This document shows, piece after piece, positions 30,852 through 42,275 of a stretch of DNA of 51,947 bases. Made by a program: the position numbers and the translations under genes. Each line of letters starts with the position of its first letter. Positions within the stretch are counted from its first letter, which is position 1. Origin of the DNA: Zygnema cylindricum (lineage: Eukaryota; Streptophyta; Zygnematophyceae; Zygnematales; Zygnemataceae); contig JBBHKE010003490.1 of NCBI GenBank assembly GCA_037447655.1, positions 1 through 51,947 of the forward strand. Direction: 5' to 3'. Below the pieces are notes generated by a model. It was not told where the DNA came from, did no database searches, and worked only from the letters and a program-made list of their open reading frames with translations.

Positions 30852-31715
30852 GTGGTCAGATTTCCGCAATCGGATGATGATGAGTTCTTTGCTCTGGCAA
30901 AAGATCTCATGGAGGGACCTCGAGAGAATGGATGGATTATGGACTCCGGATGCTCCTCACACATGTGCGGTAACCGAGCTTACTTCAAGACGCTTACTCC
31001 AATTCCCACTCGTCGGATTTACTACGCGGATGACAGCGGTGTGGAGGCTACGGCAAAGGGAAGCGTGGAGTTAGCATGTGACGTCAATGGTCAGATTGTA
31101 AAGAGAACCTTGCATGATGTTCTCCATATCCCAAAGTTTACAAAGAAATTGTTTTCCACTTCGGTGGCGGAAATGAAAGGTTTTGAAATTTTACAAAAGA
31201 ATGGAAAAAAGGTAGTAAGCAAAGATGGGAGGGTAGCTTTGGCAGGAACTAGAGGCCCAAACTTGTTGTACCGGATGGACTTGGCTAATGAAATTGAATT
31301 TACATACTCAAGTGTCCTTCCGGAAAATGTTTTGTGTCATAAGAGGCTCGGTCATGTTCATCATGAAAGACTTGATAAAATGGTGAAACAAAATATGATA
31401 GATGGTGTTAAATTAGGACAGACAGATTCTCATGTATGCGATGGATGTGCCTTGGGAAAGCTTCATAAGCTGCCCCTCTATCAGACAACAGATAACCGGG
31501 CCACAGACTTGCTGCAAATTATTCATTCAGATGTATGGGGACCGTCAAAAGTTCCTTCCCTCAGTGGTAGCCAGTTTTTTGTCACTTTTACAGATGATTT
31601 CTCAAGATACAGCAGGGTTTACTTTATGAAAGAAAAGAGTGAAGTGCTCACTCACTTGAAACATTTTCGGGTATGGGCGGAAAAGCTTCATGGGAAACCG
31701 CTTCTTTCGCTTTGA
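30852..31715 (+). pseudogene. E5 protease, gag-pre-integrase and integrase core
   Basis: A 287-codon open frame: WIMDSGCSSHMCGNRAYF (protease, residue 28 on), DVLHIPKFTKKLFSTS, CHKRLGHVHHERLDKMVKQN with CDGCALGKLHKLPL (zinc-binding region), HSDVWGPSKVPSLSGS (first Asp), TFTDDFSRYSRVYFMKEKSE. It ends at TGA (31713-31715), where CGA is expected two codons before the DNGGEY motif: one transition breaks the integrase. Confidence 0.87.
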
Positions 31716-32468
31716 TACGACAACGGAGGAGAATATGTTTCTCATGCATTCTCTGAATATTTAAAAGACAATGGTATTTCTCGGCAATTTACAGTTCCTT
31801 ATACTCCGGAACAGAATGGAGTATCCGAAAGACTCAACCGAACTCTAACGGAAAGTGCAAAATCTATGATGCTAGATAAGGGAATAGATTTCAAATTTTG
31901 GGGTGAGGCTTTCTCTTTTGCGTCGTATATTAGGAACACAATAGAGACTAGAGCAGTAAAAGGGAAAACACCATATGAAGTATGGACAGGAAGAAAACTG
32001 AATGTTAGTCACTTTCGGGTTTTTGGGAGTAAATGTTTTATTTTGGATAATCTCCCTATTTCCAAACTTAGTCCGAAATCGATTCCCAGAATTTTAATGG
32101 GATATGATGATGAATCAGTGGGCTATAGGGTATTTAATACAAATAGGAATAAGCTTCAAACTACTAGAAATATTCAGGTTAAGGAAGAAAGTCGATCGGT
32201 AGATGATTTTGGTATGACGGATTTTGAAAAAGATTCCAAAATCAAAGAATATATAACTTTTGAAAATACTCCTCTCACCTCCCCTGGTCACTCTTTAGGC
32301 ACCTCTACTAGTCCACTTGTAGAGGATACTCCTCCTCCTCCACCTCCTCCTCCTCGGCGGCAACCTACTGATCTAACAATTTCGGCCTCAGATTTTCCGG
32401 GGGGAAGAAGGCAAAGCAACAGGCTGCGAAGCTGCTCTATTTTCTGTCAGCACGCTGAAACCAAGTGA
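31716..32468 (+). pseudogene. E5 integrase C-terminal part
   Basis: YDNGGEYVSHAFSEYLKD (second Asp), PEQNGVSERLNRTLTESAKS (Glu), DFKFWGEAFSFASYIRN, YEVWTGRKLNVSHFRVFGSK, GYDDESVGYRVFN and a proline run (about 32333-32360). The frame is open to 32468, after the repeat insert begins. Confidence 0.87.
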
Positions 32469-32615
32469 AAATTGCGAAACTACGATGTTGCAAAGCTGCG
32501 ATGCTGCTGCGACGTTGCGAAGCTGCGATGCTGCGAAGCTGCGAGGCTGCGAAGCTGCGAAGCTACAATGCTGCGAAGCTACAAAGCTGCGAAGCTGCTC
32601 TATTGTCTATTAGCA
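32420..32615 (+). repeat. GCTGCGAA repeat insert between integrase and RT
   Basis: Irregular tandem array of 8-9-base units around GCTGCGAA/GCTACAAA, about twenty copies, bounded by two copies of GAAGCTGCTCTATT (32429 and 32594). A frame stays open through part of it. The units resemble the CGCAGC/GCAGCTG repeats in the E5 and E6 LTRs. Absent from the matching place in E6. Confidence 0.75.
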
Positions 32616-33500
32616 CGATGGAACCAGTCACAATACATGATGCTTTTTCAGCTCCGGAAAAGGATCAATGGATCTCCGCAGTCAACGATGAAATGGGATC
32701 GATAATGGAGGCTCAAACCTGGGAGCTTGTGGAGCTTCCGCCAAATCGAAAGGCCATCGGTTGTAAGTGGGTCTTTAAAGTCAAGTTGAATCCGAATAAC
32801 TCTATTGAAAGATATAAAGCTAGACTTCTTGCTAAAGGTTATAGTCAGAAGGAGGGAATCGACTATGAAGAGACTTTCTCTCCGGTTGTTAGATTTTCAA
32901 CTGTTAGAATTTTGTTGTCGTTAGCGGCCATTGAAATATGGAAGTACATAAAGTGGATGTTAAGACAACTTTCTTACATGGAGATCTAGAGGAAGTAATT
33001 TATATGAAAAAACCTGAAATGTATGAAGAAACCGAAAAAGAAAATCTGGTCTGTAAATTGTTGAAATCTTTTTACGGTCTAAAGCAGGCTCCACGTCAGT
33101 GGAATCTGAAACTAGATGAGTTTCTAACTGGTCTTGGATTTGTTAGGATAAGCTCAGATCACTCAGTTTATGTTATGAAAGGGGAAGATGGGATCATTTA
33201 CATTGCTGTATATGTAGATGATTTGTTATTGTTAAGCAAGTCATTAAATGAGATTAACAAAATCAAAGCAGCCTTGAATTCAAGATTTGATATGAAGGAT
33301 TTAGGTGAGGCAAAGTACATTCTTGGAATTCAAGTAGAAAAGGATAGAGATCCGAGAACAATCCATCTAACGCACGGGGAAGCAATAAGCAATGTGATTG
33401 AAAAGTTTGGCATGGCAGGGGCAATGGGAAGTGCCACTCCCATAGAATTTAAGCAAAGAGTGGAAGGCATAGAGACCAATGGGGGAGTCATCTTTCAGAC
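32615..33500 (+). pseudogene. E5 reverse transcriptase
   Basis: [50 protein letters not shown], a frameshift near 32935, then [52 protein letters not shown] (catalytic YVDD, about 33207-33240), MKDLGEAKYILGIQ. A single shift separates the two open frames (32465-32989 and 32938-33579). Confidence 0.87.
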
Positions 33501-33503
33501 ATC

Positions 33504-34196
33504 TTGGATTCAGGGGAGGCGGATTTTATGGTCACCATTCCTTACCGACAGATTGTTGGGAGCCTCATCTACATCATGAACTTCACGAGGCCGGATATTG
33601 CGGCAGCAGTTGGTGTGTTGAGTCGGAGTTTACAAAATCCGAGGAAATTAGATTGGGAGGCAGCAAAGAGGGTTCTTCGATACCTTACAGGAACATGAAA
33701 TCTTCGACTTACTCTCGGTGGAGATGAAGTCAAAATTCGGACATGGAGCGATGTTAGCTACAGAGACATGGCAAGTCGTCGTTCCACAACCGGATTCATT
33801 TTGAAGATTGGAAGTGGAACATGTTGTTGGAGCAGTAAGCTTTAAAAGGTAACAGCTCAATCTACAATGGAGGCTGAATATATGGCAGCAAGCTCAGCTG
33901 TTAAAGAGTTACAATGGGTGAAGTCTCTCCTTTAAGAACTTCATTTTATGCAATCCGGACCTCAAACAGTGTGGTGTGACATCCAGGCAGCTATTGCGAT
34001 TGCATTTAACCCGAGTCATCACTTCAAAAGCAAACACATTGACATCAAGCTGCATTTTGTAAGAGAGAAGATGATGAATAGAATTTTAAAACTAAGTTAC
34101 CTTCCGGATGAGAAGATGGTAGCAGATATGATGACTAAGCCGTTACATGCACCTAAAATGAAGTTTTGTAGAGAGGAATGTGGAATCAGTGATTGA
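33504..34196 (+). pseudogene. E5 RT connection and RNase H
   Basis: IPYRQIVGSLIYIMNFTRPD, SRSLQNPRKLDWEAAKRVLR, a TGA at 33696, then IRTWSDVSYRDMASRRSTTG, CCWSSKL followed by TAA at 33844, QSTMEAEYMAASSAVKEL, a TAA at 33933 and an open tail 33948-34196 ending KMKFCREECGISD. RNase H motifs are recognisable but four lesions separate them. Confidence 0.85.
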
Positions 34197-34219
34197 GAGA
34201 ATCTAAAGGTTTAAGGGAG

Positions 34220-36632
34220 TGTTGTTTTGGAAACCTTGAGTCCTCTCTATATCTCGTTGTTATACTGCCATGCTGCGCTAAGTCTAACATCGCAGCAGGA
34301 AACCTTGAGCACTACACTTGTTGCTGTACTGTTATGCTGCGCTAATCTGACATCGCAGCTGAGCTGCTCTAATATCACAGCAGCGTTGACATCGCAGCTG
34401 AGCTGCTCTAATATCACAGCTGCGTTGACAGATCATAGCAGTCATAGCAGTCATAGCTGTCATAGCAGGGTCATAGCCGCTATAGCAGTCTGTGGAAGAA
34501 AGCTTTTCCGAATATTAGTCAGTTTGTGTTAATATGAATTGACGGGGACATGATTTAGTGAGTATGTAACTCCAAAGAGAGTACACGAATTTGGTGCACT
34601 TCAAGCACACGTGTCGGCCCGTGAGAAAGTCAAGATTGGTTGTTCCAGAGGAAGAAGTACAAGTTCAACTGAGGACTGAAGTTACACGTGGAGGTTCATC
34701 TTCAGTGATGAAAGAATACGCAGAGAACATTTTTCGAAGAGAACTCTTGACTGCGCCGTCATTTCGGCAGACAAACTTTGACCGCGCACTATTTTATTTT
34801 AGCGGTTGTCCGATCTTGGATCGTTGTAATTATTTTATGTACGGTTGATAATGAGGTTTTGTTTAATTAAGATTAGTGTACTGATCGACCTTCGTAATCA
34901 TGGAAAGACGTGTTCAGCTGTAGGCTAACTTGTATATGTAGGACTTAGATTTATTTAGGAAGTAGGAGTGTTGTGTAGAAAAATGCGAAGCAGCTTTTGG
35001 GTGTTTTTGAATTGTAAGATCATTGTTATCTTATGGCACAACCTTGTGAAATTCTGAACTTTGTTTTCTTTGGTGTGTATTGTTGTTCTTTGGTCTAAAA
35101 TAGACCGCAGAAGCGACCCAAACTATCATGCAAGAAGCTAAGCACAAATAGGTCGACGAACAATCATTTGAAATGCATCCTCCATATGCGTACACAGACG
35201 CAACAAACAACATTTAGGGTTTCATTGAATAATCAACATAAATTAACCCTATGACAACATCTAAGGTTTGATAGAATAATCGACATAAACAAACCCTAGG
35301 ACAAATGCATTAACAATGCATAACAAACATACATAAAATAACATAAATAAATAATAAAAACAAATGCATTACACATAAACAAAAGTATAATCAAAGTATA
35401 ATTAAATAATCATTATATCATTCAAAGTGCATGACCTAATCGACAACCCTAAAAGTCTACATCTTTGGTCCCCACTTTACTAACCAGCATTGATTATTTA
35501 TTCCTAACAAAGCTCATTCTTATATATACACTTGTGAGCTGTCAATGAATCACTAACTGCCTAGATATCCAGCATAACTCCCACTAAAACATAATATCCT
35601 ATTACGACAAAAATCCTAACTGGAAATTACGTAACTATCATTATCTCCTATTTAAATATGATAACCTACTATTAGGAATAAATTAATCGTAAGCGTACAC
35701 CTGAAAGTCAGGCAATCGTAAGCGTACACTTGTCTGCAAATACGATATTTTACACACACAAATTAAACTGTCGAAACCCTAATTGACCACGTAAATATAA
35801 ACGTCATGATCAACACTAATTTATTAATGCAAATAAGACAAATAAATGTTGTTCCAAATATTTACAGGTACACACAATCTTATGCTGAGTCATGGCGAAT
35901 AAATCAGCAGGACTTCGCGAATCTCGTCAAAGCATCCGGGACGTCCAAAAATAAACATCGTGTGATTGACGCGATTTCGCGTCACCACTACTTGAAAATA
36001 ACGGCGGTCTTTTTCCGCCGTCCGTAACTCTTATTCGGAACCGTTGATGTCGCGAAGCGTGGTCACAAAAATCCAAACAAAATTCCACTTGACGAAACGA
36101 CATCATGTCATCCAAATAAAACCGTACCGTAACCACGTCATTTGCAATAAATCCGGCGTGTCACAAATAAAGTACAATTATCCAAATATGACGCTCAGAA
36201 CTGTCGGCGTACATATTCAGATATTTCAAACATTTCATACCGGATCGCTTCGCGATCCGCCATCCATTTTCTAGCGCATTCAGCACCACTAAATTTGTGC
36301 CTTACGGCATATTTATTTCACTCATACACTTACTCCCCCAATCCGCGAATCCTTTCGAACTTCCACAGTATATCACGTAAATGCGTACGCACGAAACATC
36401 GCGTACGCACGAAACGTCGTGCTCGCACGAAACTAACTTTTCAAAAACAACATGCATTCTCCATTGTGGCAAAATTGCAAACCTAGTGTGAGTCTGGTTT
36501 GCTTAGGGCTTCATTGTGAAGCTGGTCTTTTGTGGGATTTTGTGAGAGTTTCCTCCTTGCATAATTGATTATTATGGCAACTGCTGGTGCTTCTTCATCT
36601 TCTTCAGTGGCACCAGCTGCCTTAAATAAACA
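34220..36632 (+). repeat. E5 3' LTR, interrupted by a solo-LTR-like insertion
   Basis: 34220-35080 and 36458-36632 together match the 5' LTR (23307-24310). The rest is the inserted 35081-36452 plus its duplicate. The final part retains GATTATTATGGCAACTGC, the ATG of the LTR-encoded gag start, and ends TAAATAAACA. Confidence 0.85.
35081..36452. mobile_element. Solo-LTR-like insertion, 1372 bp
   Basis: Begins TGTTGTTCTTTGG and ends TTCAAAAACAACA: perfect short inverted ends TGTTGTT/AACAACA as in LTRs. Flanks are TGTAT (35076-35080) and TGCAT (36453-36457), a 5-bp duplication with one transition. No significant coding frame and no primer site; AT-rich left half. Near the right end three copies of a unit with CGCACGAAAC (36380-36435). 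No second copy in the window, so the family is unknown. Confidence 0.7.
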
Positions 36633-37240
36633 TAAGTTAGAGTCCACATTCTAAAAATCTTAAAGAAATCTATAAACGCAATATCTGTACGAAATATTTG
36701 TACGACCAGAGGTAGTTAAAGAATGGTACAAAAAGTTTTCGGCCAGATTTTGATTTTGAAAATGGAACTCAAAATTTCGAAACGGAATTGCAAACGGACG
36801 AGGCAAACTTTGAAGGTCGCGACAAAATTTGAATGTCGGTTGATGTCAGACGGATCGTGCGAGGATATTTTCAACCTCACATGCATTGAGCGTGGCATGC
36901 GGCACATGGCTTGTACCACGTGCACGCTTGTGATCGTTTGTTCAAAGTATATATTTTTATTTTTTTTCATGTCTACCAATGGTAAAGAATGGCAATCATC
37001 CAGTGGGCTCCAACTCTCCTCACGAGAAGAGTTGGGGCCCATTGGATGGTGTGCGCAAATGCTTCGCGGATCCCAAAAAGTGAAGCATCCAACGGTCAAG
37101 AATTGCTTCTACATCAATGGAGCTTCCCGACAGCTTTCCCGTAACAATGTTTCGTCTGAAAAACAAAAATTTATAGTACGGCTAGGTACAACTATGTACG
37201 AAAACGTACGACGTCCAGTAACGAACCCCACTTTTCGTCT
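36633..37240 (-). mobile_element. TIR element copy T1b, truncated and interrupted
   Basis: Reverse-complement homologue of 38068-38720. The outer part next to E5 is missing. The other end is split: 37240 joins TAA and element T4, and the last 13 bases (TGGAATGTTACCC) lie at 38052-38064. It contains a palindrome near 37003-37045 around CCAACTCTCC and eight GTAC sites in 608 bp. No transposase. Confidence 0.7.
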
Positions 37241-37242
37241 AA

Positions 37243-38048
37243 GGGAAGCCTTCCATCATGCGAAAAGTGGGGTTGTTTACTAGAGAAAGTACCCTTCGGT
37301 ATTAGGTCGAACTGTTTTTTTTTTTTTTATATATAAAAGATGTTTTTTAACAATTCGTTGAGATTCTCTAGACTTCTTGGCAAAAAATACCACCGTCCAA
37401 TTTTCAATTTTCGACGCAAACGCCCCTTGTTACCAGTACCTAGCTAGTCTCCTCCGACTGTCCTCGAAGGAGAGTTAGCGATTACAGGACGCGTGTATTG
37501 GACCACATGTAAATTCAATGTCAATCCACGACGGACGTGAAGTTGTAAAGTTACATTTGGCAAATGGCGTGTACCTTCTAACGTAAAAAAACCACCCTGT
37601 TCGACGACAAAATCTATTCGCCGGCAAAATCTTGGTCATAGGACATTTTGTCACGCCTCCTTGATAAATGTGCACAATCAAGTTGGTACAGCATTCACGA
37701 ACAAAATGGTGCATTCTTCGACATTTGTACAAACTTTAATTTTGCAACGGTTTTCGTGGCCTTTGGTACGACGACAACCCTAAGAACGATGAGATTGTAC
37801 ATTAGCGTGACGCTACTAAGATATTTTAATCTGCGTCTTTCCGTACACATACGTAGTAACGATTTTGTCCTTTTCGAAATGATGATTATTCACGGGCGGT
37901 TCAACAGAATCCTACGTGGTACCAATCGTAATCTAACAAGTTAGAAATTTTAGCTTCACTGGCACTACCTGATGGAAGGGTGTTACAAATTTTACCGCCG
38001 GTAAACGTGATCGTACAATTATTGGGAACGCGTGATGGAAGGTTACCC
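37243..38048. mobile_element. TIR element T4 nested in T1b
   Basis: 806 bp, ends GGGAAGCCTTCCATCATGCG and (reversed) GGGTAACCTTCCATCACGCG, flanked by TAA at 37240-37242 and 38049-38051. The 3-bp TAA duplication and GGG ends fit PIF/Harbinger-type non-autonomous elements. It contains no convincing coding frame. Confidence 0.7.
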
Positions 38049-38067
38049 TAATGGAATGTTACCCTAA

Positions 38068-38812
38068 GGGTGAAGTTCCATTAGACGAAAAGTGGGGTTC
38101 GTTACAGGACGCCGTACGCTTTCGTACATCGTCGTACAAAGCCGTACCATATTTTTTTTTTGTCGGACGAAACATCGTTACTGGAAAGCTGTCGGGAAGC
38201 TCCAATGATATAGGCGTAATTCCTGACCGTTTGATGTTTCACTTTTTGAGATTCGCGAAGCAATCGAGCACGTCATCCAGTGGGCACCAACTCTCCTCGC
38301 AAGGAGAGTTGGGGCCCACTAGATGCTTGCCATTCATTACCATTGGTACTCGTGAAAAGGAAAAAAAAAATCTACGTTCTACAAGCGACCACAAGCTTGC
38401 ACATCGTACATGCCATGTGCCTCTTGCCACGTTGAATGCAGGTTAGGTGAAAACATCCTCGCACGCTCCGTTTGACATCCACTGACATTCAAAGTTTGCC
38501 GCGACCTTCAAAGTTTGTCGTGTCTTTTTGCCATTCTGTTTCGAAATTTTGATTCCATTTTCAAAATCAAAATCTAGCCGAAAACTTTCTGTACGAATCA
38601 TTAGTTACCTCCGGTGGTACAGAAATTTTGTACAGATATTCCGTTTGTAGATTTTTTTCAAGATTTTTAGAATGTGGACTCTAACCTACGTGGCGCCAAT
38701 CATAATTGAGGAAGGTTTGTTACTTGCCCGACACCATGGAACGGACTTCCAGTAAACGCTGCGAGTAGACTTGGCCGTACATTTACTGGGACCGCCTAAT
38801 GGAACTTCACCC
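38068..38812. mobile_element. TIR element T1a, complete
   Basis: 745 bp. Ends GGGTGAAGTTCCATTAGACG and (reversed) GGGTGAAGTTCCATTAGGCG, flanked by TAA at 38065-38067 and 38813-38815. Central hairpin with CCAACTCTCC and GGAGAGTTGG at 38289-38318. Non-coding. PIF/Harbinger-like by duplication type; the assignment rests on ends only. Confidence 0.75.
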
Positions 38813-38815
38813 TAA

Positions 38816-39595
38816 GGGTGTGTCCCCATGTACTTGTAACTTAGCAAAATTACTTTGTATTTTAGCGCGGATCCGCCGGACCCGGTTTTCAAGTGTCCCT
38901 ATGTCTATAATGACGAAATCGTAACTTACGCTTGTGACGATTGTATACGTCGACAATACCTGTGACGGTTGTCAACGTCGACAATCTGTGGTCGCACGAT
39001 ACTTTTTGTACCTGCGTGTGACGTCGCATGTCTTACCGTGACATTGTAGACGTACCGCCGTCCAGCCTGTGCAATTTCACGGTTGAAGATGAGGCGCTTT
39101 GCCTTCGCGTCTCCTGTCCGGTCGACGTGAAATGGCATCGGAATTTGAAGACCCCCGCAAAAAAAAAAATCCGTACTAGATGAAAACGGACAAATGCAAA
39201 CAAATTATGTACTTATCTTTGTCTTATTAGAACGCAAACGGACAAAACATAGCGAACTATGTACTTTTCTTTGTCCTTGGAAATCGTAGGATTTTTGTCG
39301 AAATTTACGGCACGCGCGAAAATATGTTCCTATTTGTCAATCGAAAAAACCTAATTTTAAATCACATCGCGCATGTGTTTTAAAGATAAGGTTGAAGATG
39401 ACGTTTTTTGTCGTCGAAGTGGGTCGAAAAGCACAAGACGACAAATTTTCGTACATCCTAAGTTCAGGGATGACGCAAATTGTACTCTACAAATTTGTGA
39501 TTCCTTCGTACGGTTGCAACTTAGGCAGTACGGCGCTAAGTTTTACGGCAAAACGACAGGAAAAAACCCTTACTTATGCACATGGGGACACACCC
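38816..39595. mobile_element. TIR element T2a
   Basis: 780 bp between GGGTGTGTCCCCATGT and its inverted copy ACATGGGGACACACCC. The left TAA (38813-38815) is shared with T1a; the right duplication is lost in the N gap after base 39596. The left 80 bp resemble T3. Confidence 0.75.
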
Positions 39596-39596
39596 T

Positions 39597-39606
39597 NNNN
39601 NNNNNN
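39597..39606. other. Assembly gap (10 N)
   Basis: Ten N exactly at the outer end of T2a; true length unknown. Confidence 0.99.
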
Positions 39607-39925
39607 CATTGTCCTAAAGGATGGAGAGACTTTTAGGGTAATGAAGTTAGTTAAAGTTGGTGTATAAGGTGTGTAACTTTTTATGTGTAGGTGTAACCTT
39701 TTGTGAGTGTATTCCTATTTGAAATTTAATCTTCTTCGAAGACAGGTGTATTGTAATCGAACCAGAGAACGGGAGCATCGAGTTGGGAAGTTTAATTTCA
39801 CAAAGGAAATGAGAGGTGAGAATTATTAATATAGAGAATTGATGACTTTGTGATAAATTAATCATTCTCTAAAGTTACGTTTTTACGGAAAAGAGGTTAA
39901 ACCATAATTAGCGAGTCTTTAATTT
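39607..39925. other. No recognisable feature
   Basis: AT-rich sequence right of the gap, possibly the body of the LTR ending at 40110. No coding frame. Confidence 0.4.
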
Positions 39926-40110
39926 GAAGGGTTGAGCTACGAGGGCAAGAGACCAAGCTAATGTTATGTGGACAGAAGCTTCTTCTAATTTAAAGTTTAT
40001 CCTTATGTGAGTGTTTTCCAATGTGGATGTGTATTTTTCAATGTGTGGAATATGTGGTTGAAATTGATTGAAGTAATGGGATTTTCAGAGAGGTAGGAAA
40101 TCCTGTTACA
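39926..40110 (+). repeat. LTR fragment of family H, second copy
   Basis: Closely matches 22244-22429 (shared GAAGGGTTGAGC, TTCTTCTAATTTAAAGTTTA, GGTAGGAAATCCT) and ends CCTGTTACA. No primer-binding site follows, so this is a 3' LTR end or solo LTR. Confidence 0.65.
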
Positions 40111-40382
40111 ACAACGCAGCTTTTGTATTCTTTGCAGTTGATTTGTGTACCAACTCATTTTTAGGGTTAATGTTTTTTCGCGTGACGAACGAAAGTTGCC
40201 AGAAATAGTGTGACGAATGGGCGTTATAAGATCAATTTTGTGATTTCGGTTGTATTTTTTAATGTATATATCATGTGTGAAATTTTTCGATTTAAGTTGG
40301 TTGACATATTGACACGTATGTTCAGTATCCAATGTGACGCGACACAAATCTTTCTCTATACAGAAACTTTTGAAGCGAATAA
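40111..40382. other. No recognisable feature
   Basis: Non-coding sequence up to the TAA that precedes T3a. Confidence 0.4.
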
Positions 40383-41329
40383 GGGTGTGTATATGTAAAC
40401 AAAACTTTGAAATGTAACTTAGGATTTTAGCGCAGATTTTACGGTGTACTTTTCAAAGTGTTCATATGTCAATTGTTACTTGCGCCTTCATTACTTCAAA
40501 TATGTGACAGTTGAAGATGTCTACAAACTCTGTGAAAGAGTACGAAACGACATGTGGACGATTACGAAACTACGAAACTTCCTAAAATATGTGGCGTCTA
40601 CAAAAATGGCGGCGGTTGTAGGCGTCGAGGTTTAATGGCGTTGTAGATGTTTAGGGTTTTGTGACATAGCGAAGTCATGCTACCATGTGACGTCATCAGT
40701 ACGTAGACTTTTTGCGATGGCTTTTCGATTTATTTTTTTATATTTTATCATTTGATATGCCATCAAACCCAGACCAAAAATATTCAAAAAAAAGAAAAAA
40801 AAATATTTGTCATTTGATACTATTTTTGCTGCATCTCATGTAAATAAAACAAAAAAAGAAGAGTGTTCGACTGAGAAAGAGGGGGAGAGACAAGGGCGAC
40901 GTAAAATTTTGCAAAGGACCCATGAATGAAAATGGAGGTCCAAGACCCCAACGATTTTTTTCCGTACATGCTTGTCATTTTCGTACGTACATCCGCGTGA
41001 GGAGCAGGGAAAAAAATAGCGTGTACTCTCCTTCCAAAAATTTCGAAAACATTTGACGCGTGCAATCCAGGTTTTTTATTCGTCAATAGGGTAGTATTTG
41101 ATTAAAATCAGGTCGCGATTTGATTCCTGTGCCAGTGTGAAGATGAGCTGGAAGTGGGTCACAATGATAATAATGCCAAATTGTCGTACCTTCCAAGTTT
41201 CAAGATGACGCAAAATGTACTTGTGTTTTTGCCCATTTTTCGTACGGCATAATATTTTCTCGTTGCAAATCCCATGTTCTGTGAAAACGACGGTAAAAAA
41301 CCCTTGCTTGAACACATGGGCACACTCCC
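40383..41329. mobile_element. TIR element T3a
   Basis: 947 bp. Left end GGGTGTGTATATGT after TAA (40380-40382), right end ACATGGGCACACTCCC. Homologous over its length to T3b, which follows directly, and in reverse to T3c. Confidence 0.7.
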
Positions 41330-42275
41330 ATGCAACTGAAACTTTGAAATGTTACTTTGGATTTTAAGGCGGAATTCATGGTGTACTTTTTAAAGTGTTC
41401 ATATGTCAATCATTACTTACGCCTTCATTACTTGAATTATGTGACAGTTGTAGACGTCTACAAAATGTGCGACAACCTACGATAGTACAAAACGAAATGT
41501 AGACGACTACGAAACTTCCTAAAATTAATGACGTCTTCAAATATGGCAACGGTTGTAGACGTCGAGTTTTTTGTGACATTGTAGATGTTTAGGGTTTTGT
41601 GACATTGCGAAGTCATGCTACTTTGTGACGTCCTCAACACGTAAACTTTCCGCCATGGCTTCCCGGTTTTTTTTCTTACCTTTTATCATTCGATATGCCA
41701 TCAAAATGAGACCAAAAATATTCAAAAATAAATATGAAAAAAAAACATCTTTCATTTGATACAATTATTCTTACATTTCATTTAGAGATGAGAGAAAGAG
41801 GAGCGGTCGAATGAAAAAGATGGGGAAAGACGAGGACGTCGTAAATTTTTGCAAAGGACCTTATGAATGAAAGTGGAGGTGCGCGACCCCAACGATTTTT
41901 TTTCGTACATGCTTGTCATTTTTGTACGTACATGGGCGTGACGACTAAGGAAAAACATAACGTGTACTCTCCCCTGTTCAAAAAAATTTGAAGACGTTTC
42001 ACGCGTGCAATACCGGCTTTCTATTCGTCGATAGGGTGTTATTTTGGTTAAAATCAGATCGCGATTTGATTCCAGCACAATTGTGAAGATGAGCTGGCGT
42101 GACGCGGAAGTGGATCGCGATGATAATAACGCCAAATTGACTTACCGTCCAAGTTCCAAGATTACGCAAAATGTACTTTGGTTTTTGCCCATTTTTCGTA
42201 CGACGTAAGATTTTACTCGTTGCAAGTCCCAATTTCCGTCGTTTAACCTTTACTTGAATACATGGGCACACACCC
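41330..42275. mobile_element. TIR element T3b, in tandem with T3a
   Basis: About 946 bp. It starts at ATGCAACTGAAACTTTGAAA without a full inverted repeat: its first bases appear merged with T3a's end (CACTCCCATGC). Right end ACATGGGCACACACCC. Non-coding. Confidence 0.65.

Larger units (their letters stand above)
23307..36632 (+). mobile_element. E5: Ty1/copia element, second family
   Basis: 5' LTR 23307-24310, primer-binding relic 24311-24325, gag from the LTR to 24636, then after E6 gag rest, protease, integrase, RT and RNase H (30333-34196), polypurine tract AAGGGAG at 34213-34219, and 3' LTR 34220-36632 (interrupted by a 1372-bp insertion). No 5-bp target duplication is visible (GCTTT left, TAAGT right). 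The right flank is a truncated TIR element. One long pol frame is still largely open. Confidence 0.88.

Noticed and set aside
36723-38446. ORFs of up to 186 codons in the TIR elements
   Set aside because: Not conserved between copies (frames break in T1a, T1b and T1c) and no DDE transposase motifs.
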